A stretch of DNA of 64,000 nt, taken from contig CBCYMK010000031.1 in the NCBI GenBank assembly GCA_965183875.1, positions 5,821 through 69,820 of the forward strand, given 5' to 3'. The notes under the pieces were generated by a model. That model did no database searches. It had not been told where the DNA came from and saw nothing but the letters and a program-made list of their open reading frames with translations. The stretch's first letter is position 1, and the number at the start of each line of letters is the position of its first letter. The position numbers were made by a program, and so were the translations under genes. The DNA comes from UBA6772 sp965183875. Lineage in GTDB: Bacteria; Bacteroidota; Bacteroidia; Flavobacteriales; UBA7430. Of the stretch, positions 1 to 9,056 are shown piece after piece.

Positions 1-830
1 CAAAGGCTGTAGTTGTTGCACCACCAGTTTGAGTATAGAATTTCTTAGCAAATTCATGATTACTCTCGTAAACTCTAATTTTATAATCTATATTATTGTT
101 AGGTCCTATATTTGGAATTGTATAATCTGGTATAGTTATATTAAGTCCAGTCTCTTCAAATCCTGGAACATCTACAATATGCTCATCCCAATTGCCCCAA
201 ACCTCATTTGCTCTATGCACTACTTTTCGGTATGTGTTGGGGCTCAAAACAGTATTAAACTGATTGTATGCATCGGTAAACTGGATGGTATTGTCGGTAA
301 CAGAAGTAACAGTTTCTACATATTCCCAAGAGGAATAATTGGGAGTGAAATCTACAAGTGAAGTGGTAGTGTAATCTACCCAACTAACACCTTCTGACTG
401 TATTTGTTCCACCATAATTTCTACAGAATCGTAAGAGTGTAAAAAAAGTGGATAATCTATCCAACGTATATCCAATACCGAATAGTGTTGAGAGCCCTCC
501 CAAACAGAATTATTGATACTTGCTACAATTGCACTATTTTGACTTTCTAGTATCGAAGCACTCAAGCAATCTCCACCACAATTTGTTAGATCTATACGAG
601 CCAGAAAATGCCAATCAGAAGAAGAAGAAGTTCTGTATTTAACATTCAGAGCCCCTATCCACCAATCAATACCATTCAACCAAGCCACGCGAGATTCAAT
701 AGATAAATTGTTTATCACCTCACCATTAGCACTCATATACTTTGTTACTTTGTGAGGTATCTGGCCATCGGCCTGAGCAAAAATAATTGAGTTAAATAAC
801 AGAGTGCAAAAAAAGAACAGCTTTTTCATA
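1..830 (-). CDS. secreted protein of unknown function, 3' end outside window
   Basis: An open frame runs from an ATG at 830 down to base 1 with no stop, about 276 codons, so the C-terminus is missing. The N-terminus is a clear Sec signal peptide: two lysines, a Phe/Leu/Ile-rich core over residues 4-17 and a likely cut after FAQA at residue 20. The mature part is rich in Trp, Tyr, Ser, Thr and Asn, as in Bacteroidota exported beta-sandwich proteins, and has a close cysteine pair (NCGGDC, residues 83-88) that could form a disulfide. I recognise no family. If a Por/type IX sorting domain exists, it would lie in the unseen part. The gene faces away from ridA; no promoter box is obvious. Confidence 0.75.
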
Positions 831-1158
831 TCAAATATTTTTAATTCATGGATATTATAGTACATCTAAAAGTACGGATAAATTTAACAACTTAACAAGA
901 AGGAACAAGCAAACACAACTCGCTTCTTTTCAATAAGTTAAGCCTTGCTTAGCAATATTTACAGAACCTACAAACTTAAATAAGTATATACAATCCATCG
1001 ATTTAATATTAAAAGTTGGCACTATAAATCAATCCAAAACTTTACATAGTTAAAATAATTCCAAATCTAAAAGGGTAAAAAATACAGGTTTGATTTTCAC
1101 AGCTTTGCAGTAGAAAGTATTCTTAAATAAACCGATTGCATATCTGCTACTATTGGTG
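831..1158. other. divergent intergenic region with no gene seen
   Basis: This AT-rich stretch separates the truncated secreted gene from the ridA operon. I see no convincing open frame, tRNA, terminator hairpin or repeat unit in it. The only recognised signal is the promoter box of ridA at its right edge. Confidence 0.6.
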
Positions 1159-1166
1159 TAAATTTG
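1159..1166 (+). promoter_or_regulatory. -7 promoter box of the ridA-ileS operon
   Basis: TAAATTTG matches the Bacteroidota sigma -7 consensus TAnnTTTG and lies 20 bases before the ridA ATG. A TTG at 1136-1138, 20 bases upstream of it, could be the -33 element. The predicted leader is very short. Confidence 0.6.
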
Positions 1167-1186
1167 CGGGTTTATAAAGCAGAATT

Positions 1187-1612
1187 ATGTCAGAAAATAA
1201 AGAAAGAATAAACTCACAAAAAGCACCAGAACCTGTAGGAGCTTATCCACATGCACGCCGTCATGGAAACTTATTGTTTTTATCTGGTGTAGGTCCCAGA
1301 GAGCGAGGAACAAAAAAAATCCCAGGAGTAGAGTTAGATGCTGATGGAAATATACTTTCTTACGACATAGAAGCACAGTGTCATTCTGTGTTTAACAATA
1401 TTAAAACCATTGTAGAAGATGCAGGTTCTTCATGGGACAACATCATCGATGTAACGGTTTTCTTAACCAATATGAAAGATGATTTTAAGACCTACAATAA
1501 AATTTATGCTGAATACTTTAAAGACAATCAACCCTGCCGTACCACGGTAGAAATTTTGAGTCTTCCTACGCCAATTGGCATAGAGTTAAAAGTAATGGCA
1601 ACCATCGACTAA
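1187..1612 (+). CDS. RidA-family deaminase, 2-aminomuconate deaminase-like
   Basis: This 141-residue protein belongs to the YjgF/YER057c/UK114 (RidA) family of trimeric cytosolic deaminases. The N-terminal EPVGAYPHARRHGNLLFLSG, followed by GPRERGTKKIPG, fits the branch annotated as 2-aminomuconate deaminase (3-hydroxyanthranilate/tryptophan breakdown) better than the generic enamine deaminase branch. The family arginine is seen in QPCRTTVEI and the late glutamate in GIELKVMATID. It starts 20 bases after a TAnnTTTG box and ends 8 bases before ileS, so the two are co-transcribed. RidA proteins protect PLP enzymes from 2-aminoacrylate, some in isoleucine metabolism, so the ileS neighbour may be meaningful, but no other kynurenine-pathway gene is in view. 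Family is firm; substrate is an inference. Confidence 0.85.
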   Translation: MSENKERINSQKAPEPVGAYPHARRHGNLLFLSGVGPRERGTKKIPGVELDADGNILSYDIEAQCHSVFNNIKTIVEDAGSSWDNIIDVTVFLTNMKDDFKTYNKIYAEYFKDNQPCRTTVEILSLPTPIGIELKVMATID

Positions 1613-1620
1613 ATACAGAG

Positions 1621-4600
1621 ATGAAAAAATACCCAGAATATAAAGGCTTAAATCTGCCAAATGTAGCCGCAGAAGTATTAGCAGATTGGCAAGAGAATAA
1701 AATCTTTGAGAAGAGTATAGAAACGCGTGAAGGCAACAAACCATTTGTATTTTTCGAGGGACCACCTTCGGCAAATGGAATGCCAGGAATACACCACGTA
1801 ATGGCTAGAAGTATCAAGGATATATTCTGTCGTTACCAAACACTCAAAGGATTCCAAGTAAAGCGTAAAGCTGGATGGGATACACACGGATTGCCAGTAG
1901 AATTAGGTGTAGAAAAAGAGTTGGGTATCTCTAAAGAAGACATCGGTACTAAAATCTCTGTAGACGAGTACAATAAAGCATGTAGAGAAACGGTAATGCG
2001 CTACACAGATGTATGGAATAAGCTGACTGAAAAAATGGGGTATTGGGTAGATATGGAAGACCCATACATCACTTATGAAAGTAAATATATGGAGTCGGTT
2101 TGGTACCTACTATCGGAACTCTACAAAAAAGATTTAATTTATAAGGGTTATACCATACAACCTTATTCACCAGCTGCAGGTACAGGATTAAGTTCTCATG
2201 AACTAAACCAACCTGGCTGTTATAAAGACGTAAAAGACACCTCTGCAGTAGCGCTTTTTAAAGCTAATAAGGAAAGCCTAAAAGTAGAGGCCTTAAAAAC
2301 TATTGATGGAGCTATTCATTTTATTGCTTGGACTACCACTCCATGGACACTTCCATCGAATACCGCACTTTGTGTAGGCCCAAAAATTGATTATGTATTG
2401 GTTAAAACCTTTAATCAGTACTCGGGCACAGCCATGAATATTGTATTGGCAAAAAATTTAGTGGCTAAACAACTTTCTGGAAAATATACAGCTGCAGAAA
2501 ATATAGAAGAATTAGAAAGCTATGAATTTGGAGCTAAAAAAATTCCATTCTTCATCCATTCAGAATTTAAAGGAGCCGATTTAGTAGGATCTCGCTATGA
2601 GCAACTACTCCCTTATACTACTCCATACGAGAATGCCGAAAATGCATTTCAAGTAATTTCTGGTGACTTCGTAACTACCGAAGACGGTACCGGAATCGTA
2701 CATATAGCCCCTACTTTTGGTGCAGACGATGCATTGGTAGCCAAGAATTTCAACATCCCAGGAATGTTGGTTTTAGATGAAAATGACAATCCTCGACCTT
2801 TAGTAGACCTACAAGGTAAGTTTGTCCCTGAGATGGGTGAGCTAGCAGGAATGTATGTGAAAAACGAATATTATGCTGAGGGCGAAGCGCCAGAAAGGTC
2901 AGCTGATGTGGTGATTTCTATAAAACTAAAAGAGGAAGATAAAGCCTTTAAGGTTGAAAAATACGAGCACTCTTATCCACACTGTTGGAGGACAGACAAG
3001 CCTGTTTTATACTACCCATTAGACTCTTGGTTTATTAAATCTACAGCGATGAAAGATCGCATGATAGAACTGAATAAAACCATCAACTGGAAGCCAGAAT
3101 CTACAGGAACTGGAAGGTTTGGTAACTGGTTGGAAAACCTTAATGACTGGAATTTATCCCGTTCGCGCTATTGGGGTATCCCTATCCCTATTTGGTCTAC
3201 CGAAGAAGGAGATGAACGCATCTGCATAGGCTCTGCCGAAGAGCTTTATAATGAATGTGAGAAATCTGTTGCTGCTGGTATAATGGCAAAAAATCCGATT
3301 ACAGATTTTGAGCCAGGTAATATGTCGCAAGAGAATTACGACAAAATAGACCTACATAAAAATTACGTTGACGAAATAGTTTTAGTTTCTCCAAATGGAA
3401 AAGCAATGCATAGAGAGTCTGACCTGATTGATGTTTGGTTCGACTCTGGCTCTATGCCTTATGCACAATGGCACTACCCGTTTGAAAATAAAGAATTAAT
3501 AGACGGACAAACTTCTTACCCTGCAGATTTTATTGCTGAAGGGGTTGATCAAACTCGTGGTTGGTTCTTTACGCTTCACGCTATCGCTACTATGTGTTTC
3601 GATTCTGTAGCTTATAAAAATGTTATTTCTAATGGCTTGGTGCTAGACAAAAAAGGACAGAAAATGTCTAAACGTTTGGGTAATGCAGCAGATCCATTTG
3701 AAACATTAGATAAGTACGGCGCAGATGCTACTCGTTGGTATATGATTACCAACGCACAGCCATGGGACAACCTAAAATTTGATTTAGACGGGATTACTGA
3801 AGTACAACGAAAGTTCTTTGGAACCCTTTACAATACCTATTCTTTCTTTAGTCTTTATGCCAATATAGACGGCTTTACTTACGTTGAACAAGACATTGAA
3901 AATAGACCAGAAATAGACCGTTGGATTTTATCGGAGCTAAATACCTTGATGAAGTCTGTGGACAAAGCTTATAGCGAATATGAGCCTACACGTGCTGGTC
4001 GTCTATTACAAGAATTTGTAACCGAAAACCTAAGTAACTGGTACGTTCGTTTATGCCGTCGTCGCTTCTGGAAAGGAGAGTATGCAGAAGATAAAATCTC
4101 GGCTTATCAAACATTGTTTACCTGTTTGGTAAACATTGCTAAGATGGCATCTCCAATAGCACCCTTCTTTACCGATCGTTTATACAAGGATTTGATGAAT
4201 GCTACAGACCTTCCTAAAGAAGAGTCGGTACACTTAAGCTTATTCCCTAAAGCAGCAGAAAATCTAATCGATACCGATTTGGAAACGCGTATGCAGATGG
4301 CACAAAACATCACCTCTATGGTCTTATCTCTTCGTAAGAAAGAAAAGCTTCGCGTTCGCCAACCCCTACAAAAAGTTATGATTCCTGCTTCTGATGAGAA
4401 GATGAAAGCTCAAATTAATGCCATTAAAGACTTGGTTCTTTCTGAAGTTAATGTGAAGGGATTAGACTTTATGTCTGAAGATTCTAACATACTAGTAAAA
4501 GAAATTAAAGCCAACTTCAAAGCTTTAGGTCCTAAATATGGGAAGCAGATGAAAGCTATAGCGGCTGCAATAGGGAAGTTTGAGCAAGAGGACATAAAAG

Positions 4601-5016
4601 AACTCGAGAGCAGCGGTGTTTATACACTAAATATAGATGGGGCTGACCTTGAAATTTCCACTGAAGATGTACTTATTAACTCTCAGGATATCCCAGGACT
4701 TCTAGTAGCCAATAACAAAGGGCTAACGGTGGCATTAGACATTACCATGAACGAAGCCTTAATAGAAGAAGGTATTGCACGTGAGTTGGTAAATAGAATT
4801 CAGAATATCCGTAAGGAATCTGGCTTAGAAATCACCGATAGGATACAGTTAAGCATCACAAAACACGATAAAATTAACGCTGCAATAAACTCTAACAAAA
4901 AGTATATCTGTGACGAAACCCTTGCAGATGAGATACTTATTTGTGAGACCGAACCAAAAAATGCTGTAGCCGTTGAATTTGATGAGATAAAAACCTATAT
5001 TGCCTTGACAAAATAA
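1621..5016 (+). CDS. ileS: isoleucyl-tRNA synthetase, IleRS2-like with GIHH signature
   Basis: Class I synthetase that charges tRNA-Ile in the cytosol. At 1131 residues it is longer than the common bacterial type. The sequence around the first signature (GPPSANGMPGIHHVMAR, residues 47-63) resembles the eukaryote-like IleRS2 group. The catalytic motif, normally HIGH, reads GIHH at 56-59, exchanging its first and third positions. The second signature KMSKR follows at about 681-685. The CP1 editing domain lies between them, with a typical GWDTHGLP block near residue 84, and an anticodon-binding plus C-terminal region fills the last 400 residues. It sits between ridA (8-base gap) and the dksA-like gene (27-base gap) in one operon. 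Identity is certain; the IleRS2 assignment rests on motif and length. Confidence 0.97.
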   Translation: MKKYPEYKGLNLPNVAAEVLADWQENKIFEKSIETREGNKPFVFFEGPPSANGMPGIHHVMARSIKDIFCRYQTLKGFQVKRKAGWDTHGLPVELGVEKELGISKEDIGTKISVDEYNKACRETVMRYTDVWNKLTEKMGYWVDMEDPYITYESKYMESVWYLLSELYKKDLIYKGYTIQPYSPAAGTGLSSHELNQPGCYKDVKDTSAVALFKANKESLKVEALKTIDGAIHFIAWTTTPWTLPSNTALCVGPKIDYVLVKTFNQYSGTAMNIVLAKNLVAKQLSGKYTAAENIEELESYEFGAKKIPFFIHSEFKGADLVGSRYEQLLPYTTPYENAENAFQVISGDFVTTEDGTGIVHIAPTFGADDALVAKNFNIPGMLVLDENDNPRPLVDLQGKFVPEMGELAGMYVKNEYYAEGEAPERSADVVISIKLKEEDKAFKVEKYEHSYPHCWRTDKPVLYYPLDSWFIKSTAMKDRMIELNKTINWKPESTGTGRFGNWLENLNDWNLSRSRYWGIPIPIWSTEEGDERICIGSAEELYNECEKSVAAGIMAKNPITDFEPGNMSQENYDKIDLHKNYVDEIVLVSPNGKAMHRESDLIDVWFDSGSMPYAQWHYPFENKELIDGQTSYPADFIAEGVDQTRGWFFTLHAIATMCFDSVAYKNVISNGLVLDKKGQKMSKRLGNAADPFETLDKYGADATRWYMITNAQPWDNLKFDLDGITEVQRKFFGTLYNTYSFFSLYANIDGFTYVEQDIENRPEIDRWILSELNTLMKSVDKAYSEYEPTRAGRLLQEFVTENLSNWYVRLCRRRFWKGEYAEDKISAYQTLFTCLVNIAKMASPIAPFFTDRLYKDLMNATDLPKEESVHLSLFPKAAENLIDTDLETRMQMAQNITSMVLSLRKKEKLRVRQPLQKVMIPASDEKMKAQINAIKDLVLSEVNVKGLDFMSEDSNILVKEIKANFKALGPKYGKQMKAIAAAIGKFEQEDIKELESSGVYTLNIDGADLEISTEDVLINSQDIPGLLVANNKGLTVALDITMNEALIEEGIARELVNRIQNIRKESGLEITDRIQLSITKHDKINAAINSNKKYICDETLADEILICETEPKNAVAVEFDEIKTYIALTK

Positions 5017-5043
5017 GAGTTAATCTTACAAAAATAATAGGCT

Positions 5044-5427
5044 ATGGAAGAGATAAGCAAAAGATATTCAGATGTTGATTTAGCAGAATTTAAAACTCTA
5101 GTTCAAGACAAAATAGACTCCGCTCAAAAAGATCTTACCAGACTACGAGACTCAGTTACTCAAGGAAGTGGAAATGGGACTAACGACACTTACTCCTCTT
5201 TTAAAGCATTCGAAGAAGGCTCAGAGACGCTTTCTAAAGAATCGAACTCAATCTTAGCACAACGCCAAGACAAGTTTATTCGTGACTTAAAAAATGCATT
5301 AATCCGTATAGAAAATAAAACCTACGGTATTTGTAGAGTTACAGGAAAACTGATTCAAAAAGAACGTTTAAAATTAGTTCCGCATGCTACCCTAAGTATT
5401 GAGGCTAAAAACATGCAAAACAAATAA
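5044..5427 (+). CDS. TraR/DksA-family protein with degenerate zinc finger
   Basis: A 127-residue DksA/TraR-family protein, expected to act in the RNA polymerase secondary channel. An N-terminal helical part (residues 1-85) is followed by the zinc-finger region YGICRVTGKLIQKERL with PHATLSIEAK. Of the four expected cysteines only the first is present; the others read T, S and A, so it probably cannot bind zinc in the classical way. I recall this loss as usual for the Bacteroidota member between ileS and lspA, so it is probably lineage-specific rather than damage. The acidic tip of the coiled coil seen in E. coli DksA cannot be aligned by eye. It lies 27 bases after ileS. Confidence 0.88.
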   Translation: MEEISKRYSDVDLAEFKTLVQDKIDSAQKDLTRLRDSVTQGSGNGTNDTYSSFKAFEEGSETLSKESNSILAQRQDKFIRDLKNALIRIENKTYGICRVTGKLIQKERLKLVPHATLSIEAKNMQNK

Positions 5428-5431
5428 GCTT

Positions 5432-6028
5432 TTGAAAAGACCGGTTTGGATTATCCTGATCACTTTATTCTTAGATCAAGCACTAAAAATTTGGGTAAAA
5501 ACTCATATGTTTTTAGGGCAAGAACACCAGATTCTTGACTGGTTCTACATACATTTCACTGAAAATAATGGAATGGCTTTTGGAATGGAATTCGGTGGTG
5601 ACTGGGGTAAACTAGCCTTAAGCTTATTCAGAATAGTCTTTGTAGGACTCATAGCTTCCTATTTATATAAACTAGTACAAAAGGAAGCAGATAAAATTTT
5701 AATTACTTGTCTTTCTTTGGTTCTTGCTGGCGCAATAGGAAATATAATAGACGGCGCTGTCTACGGAGTTCTTTTTAACGATAGTTACCATCAAATAGCG
5801 CAAATACTTCCCGAATCGGGTGGCTATGCTCCTTTGTTTTTTGGAAAAGTAGTAGACATGTTTTACTTCCCGCTATTTAAAGGATATTTACCCGAGTGGA
5901 TTCCTTTTTGGGGAGGCGACTATGTAGTTTTCTTCAGGCCTGTTTTTAATATCGCCGATGCCGCAATTTCTGTAGGTGTTGGGATTATGGTTCTGTTTCA
6001 GAAAAGAGTAATGAGGGAGATAGAATAG
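5432..6028 (+). CDS. lspA: lipoprotein signal peptidase II
   Basis: Inner-membrane aspartic peptidase that removes signal peptides from diacylglyceryl prolipoproteins. The frame can be opened at an ATG at 5399, overlapping the dksA-like gene by 29 bases, but that start adds a charged stretch (MRLKTCKTNKL) before the first membrane helix. A TTG at 5432, 4 bases after the dksA stop, gives MKRPVWIILITLFLDQ, the usual LspA N-terminus, and is preferred. Four hydrophobic segments are visible. The catalytic aspartates fit GNIIDG and FNIADAAIS. The 199-residue length matches Bacteroidota LspA, which have a periplasmic insertion between these motifs. It is the last gene of the ridA-ileS-dksA-lspA operon. 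Confidence 0.93.
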   Translation: MKRPVWIILITLFLDQALKIWVKTHMFLGQEHQILDWFYIHFTENNGMAFGMEFGGDWGKLALSLFRIVFVGLIASYLYKLVQKEADKILITCLSLVLAGAIGNIIDGAVYGVLFNDSYHQIAQILPESGGYAPLFFGKVVDMFYFPLFKGYLPEWIPFWGGDYVVFFRPVFNIADAAISVGVGIMVLFQKRVMREIE

Positions 6029-6034
6029 AAGAAA

Positions 6035-6169
6035 ATGTTTAATTAATAGTTTTTAATTAGTCATTTCTTTTCCCCTAGTCCTTAACCGACTCATTTGACC
6101 GCAAGACTGCACGACTTTTCTCCCCATCATTTCGTCTTCGTCTTTGTCTTCGTTTTTAATCAGTCATTA
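6035..6169 (-). repeat. single inverted copy of the ~102-bp dispersed repeat
   Basis: Between the convergent stops of lspA and the ABC gene lies one unit of the dispersed repeat in minus orientation: the hexamer tract (read on plus as TTCGTCTTCGTCTTTGTC) and the core, which reads AGTCTTGCGGTCAAATG on minus. The unit begins right after the ABC stop codon. It is the only copy in the first 43 kb. Confidence 0.8.
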
Positions 6170-7855
6170 TTAATTACCCGGTATTGCCTCAATCAATTTC
6201 TTGGTATAGTCCGATTTAGGGTTTTCGAATAAATCTTCCGGAAATCCTTGCTCTTCTATTTTCCCATTATTTAGAACTATAATACGATCACAAAAGTGTT
6301 TCACTACACTTAGGTCATGAGAGATAAAAATATAACTCAAACCAAAACTTACTTTCAGGTCGTTCAATAAATTTAGCACCTGAGCCTGTACCGAAACATC
6401 TAGAGCAGAAACAGACTCATCACAAATAATAATTTTAGGTTCTAAAGCAAGTGCTCTAGCAATACCAATTCGCTGTTTTTGACCCCCAGAAAATTCGTGA
6501 GGGTAGCGATCGATGCTCGAAGACTCCAAGCCTACTTTCTCAAGTAAGCGAATGGCTTTTTCTCTTCTATCCTGAGAATTAATCCCTATAGAATGTACTT
6601 TCATAACCTCTACTAAAATAGCTCCAATTCTCATTTTAGGATTCAGTGCACTAGCAGGGTCTTGAAAAATCATTTGAACAGACTTCCTATAGCTTAAAGA
6701 ATCTTTAGTAAGAAGATCACTAATAGATACACCATCTAATAAAATAGAACCATTGGTTTGATTTTCCAACTGTATTATACACTTACTAAGTGTACTCTTA
6801 CCACAACCAGACTCACCTACAACACCGAGACTCTCACCACTAAATAAAGACAAGCTGACATTATCTAACGCTCGTACAGCAGCAGATTTTCCAAAGAAAT
6901 TATTTGTGGTGTATACCTTAGAGAGATGTTCGACTTGTAGCACAGGAGAACTATTATAGAGCAATTCTCTATGAGCTTGAACATCTTCAAAAAGCAACGT
7001 ATTTTCCTTATAAAAGGCCAATAGCGAGAAACTTGGGTTTTCTAAAAAATCGTTTACTGTAGCAAGTGACTTTAAGTTTTTATTCAAATTAGGTCTACAT
7101 GCCAACAATGCTTTGGTGTAGGGATGAGTTGGGTTATTAAAAAGTTCTTTAGTGGATTTATTCTCCACAATAACGCCCTTTTGCATTACCGCTATAGTAT
7201 CGGCTACATCTTTTACCAATTCTAAATCATGGCTAATAAACAAACAAGCCATATTGTGTTTTTGTTGCAATCGCTTTATGAGCTCTAAAACCTCTTTTTG
7301 TACCGTTACATCTAGGGCAGTAGTAGGTTCATCGGCAATTAGTACTTTGGGCTCACAAGACAAGGCCATAGCAATCATAACGCGTTGCTTTTGCCCTCCC
7401 GATAATTGATGAGGATAAGCAGAATAAATACGCTCTGGATTGGGTAACTCCACAGAATGGAAGAGATCAATACAGCGTTTTTTAGCAGCTGACTTAGACA
7501 AGTTAAGATGCTGATTTATTACTTCAATAAGTTGATTCCCGCAAGTAATAGCAGGATTTAAAGCCGTCATAGGTTCCTGAAAGATCATGGCTATTTCCTT
7601 AGACCTAAAAGCTTGCATTTGCTGCTCACTTAAACTGTGCAGACCAATTTTTTCGCCTGACCTATAATACCATACCTCCCCGCTATCTAGTGAGTCCTCC
7701 ATAGTAGGAATCAACTGAAGTGCAGTAAGACTCGTAATAGATTTCCCGGAACCAGACTCACCAACTAGAGCCAATAACTCACCCTTCTTAAGGTGTAAAT
7801 CTACTGAATGTAAAACCTGCTTACGCTGAGCTCCTTCACCAAAAGAAAGGGACAA
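6170..7855 (-). CDS. fused double-ATPase of a peptide-type ABC transporter
   Basis: Two complete ABC ATPase domains in one chain, the arrangement of YejF or GsiA (a DppD-DppF fusion), energising uptake of peptides or similar solutes at the inner membrane. Domain 1 has Walker A GESGSGKS (32-39), signature LSGGQKQRV and Walker B VLIADEPTTALD. Domain 2 has Walker A GESGCGKS near 345, signature FSGGQKQRIG and IIICDESVSALD. Both have full catalytic motifs. The listed start is a TTG that begins inside the first beta strand. The frame stays open upstream to a stop at 7904-7906, and ATC (7885) or ATT (7888) would give MISQDRLHISNLSLSFG, closer to family N-termini. No permease or binding-protein gene is adjacent. 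Confidence 0.9.
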   Translation of the reverse strand: MSLSFGEGAQRKQVLHSVDLHLKKGELLALVGESGSGKSITSLTALQLIPTMEDSLDSGEVWYYRSGEKIGLHSLSEQQMQAFRSKEIAMIFQEPMTALNPAITCGNQLIEVINQHLNLSKSAAKKRCIDLFHSVELPNPERIYSAYPHQLSGGQKQRVMIAMALSCEPKVLIADEPTTALDVTVQKEVLELIKRLQQKHNMACLFISHDLELVKDVADTIAVMQKGVIVENKSTKELFNNPTHPYTKALLACRPNLNKNLKSLATVNDFLENPSFSLLAFYKENTLLFEDVQAHRELLYNSSPVLQVEHLSKVYTTNNFFGKSAAVRALDNVSLSLFSGESLGVVGESGCGKSTLSKCIIQLENQTNGSILLDGVSISDLLTKDSLSYRKSVQMIFQDPASALNPKMRIGAILVEVMKVHSIGINSQDRREKAIRLLEKVGLESSSIDRYPHEFSGGQKQRIGIARALALEPKIIICDESVSALDVSVQAQVLNLLNDLKVSFGLSYIFISHDLSVVKHFCDRIIVLNNGKIEEQGFPEDLFENPKSDYTKKLIEAIPGN

Positions 7856-8052
7856 ATTAGAGATATGTAGGCGGTCTTGACTGATAATTAACTTGGTTTT
7901 TAGTTACCCTTAGTAATGGAATCAAAAGTAGGAATCAAAGTTAGAATAGAGAAATAGAATTGAAGAAAGATTCGTAGAGAATAGGAATTTACAAACAAGA
8001 ATGGCAATGAATTAAATTTTATAAGAGCTTCTGCTTCTGTGTTTCAAAATCG

Positions 8053-8060
8053 TATATTTG
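8053..8060 (+). promoter_or_regulatory. -7 promoter box of threonine dehydrogenase gene
   Basis: TATATTTG, an exact TAnnTTTG match, ends 31 bases before the ATG at 8092, which gives a leader of about 25 bases. Confidence 0.6.
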
Positions 8061-8091
8061 ACTCTTCAAAATTTCAGATAGACTTACGTAG

Positions 8092-9045
8092 ATGAACAAA
8101 GATACCGTCCTTATAATTGGAGCTTCAGGCCAGATAGGTACTGATTTAACAATGAATTTAAGAGCTATTTATGGAGATGCTCATGTAGTAGCTTCCGATA
8201 TTAAATCGGCTGCTCCAGAAGTTATGGAGACCGGACCTTTTGAGCAACTCGACATTATGGATGAGGCGCGTTTACATGAAATTGTAGACCAGCATAAGGT
8301 AACACAGATCTATCTATTGGCTGCTTTATTGTCTGCTACTGCAGAAAAAAATATTGAGTTGGGCTGGACATTAAACATGCGCTCTTTATCTCATGTTTTA
8401 GATTTAGCGCGTTTAGGAAAAATAAAAAAAGTATACTGGCCCAGTTCTATTGCTGTATTTGGACCAACTACGCCAAGTATAAACACTCCGCAATATACCG
8501 TTATGGAACCCAATACGGTTTACGGTATTTCTAAACAAGCAGGGGAAAGATGGTGTGAATACTACAATCAAAAATTTGGTGTGGATGTACGCAGTATACG
8601 CTACCCCGGATTAATTAGCTGGAAAGCTCAACCAGGTGGAGGGACTACAGATTATGCAGTACATATTTTCCATGAAGCATTAAAAAGGGGTAACTATGAA
8701 TCTTTTCTTTCAGAAAACACGACCCTCCCAATGATGTATATGCCCGATGCTATTCGTGCAACTTTAGAGTTGATGGAAGCACCAGCAGAGAAAATTAAAA
8801 TTCGCTCATCGTATAATGTGGCTGGAACTAGCTTTAGTCCTGCAGAAATAGCTGCTGAAGTGAAGAAACACATTCCAGGGTTTGATATGACTTATAAGTC
8901 CGACGAACGACAAGAAATAGCCAATAGCTGGCCCAAATCGATTAACGATAGCCTAGCTAGAGAGCACTGGGATTGGAAACATGAATACGACCTAGCTACT
9001 ATGGTTGCTGACATGATGGAAAACCTAAAAAAACAATACAAATAA
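8092..9045 (+). CDS. L-threonine 3-dehydrogenase, SDR type
   Basis: A 317-residue extended short-chain dehydrogenase, NAD-dependent and cytosolic. The Rossmann motif GASGQIG is at 10-16, the catalytic serine in WPSSIAVFGP and the YxxxK pair YGISK at 144-148. The whole chain resembles the epimerase-like L-threonine dehydrogenase described from Flavobacterium (features such as SIRYPGLISWKAQPGGGTTDYAV and TLPMMYMPDAIRATLELM), rather than the zinc-dependent Tdh of E. coli. It would oxidise threonine to 2-amino-3-oxobutyrate, usually split next by a CoA ligase (kbl), which is not in this window. It has its own promoter box and lies 11 bases before cysS. Confidence 0.88.
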   Translation: MNKDTVLIIGASGQIGTDLTMNLRAIYGDAHVVASDIKSAAPEVMETGPFEQLDIMDEARLHEIVDQHKVTQIYLLAALLSATAEKNIELGWTLNMRSLSHVLDLARLGKIKKVYWPSSIAVFGPTTPSINTPQYTVMEPNTVYGISKQAGERWCEYYNQKFGVDVRSIRYPGLISWKAQPGGGTTDYAVHIFHEALKRGNYESFLSENTTLPMMYMPDAIRATLELMEAPAEKIKIRSSYNVAGTSFSPAEIAAEVKKHIPGFDMTYKSDERQEIANSWPKSINDSLAREHWDWKHEYDLATMVADMMENLKKQYK

Positions 9046-9056
9046 ACCCCCATATC

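Noticed and set aside
29..361. A 110-residue frame on plus at the window start.
   Set aside because: It is antisense to the better-supported exported protein on minus, which has a signal peptide and a continuous frame to the window edge.
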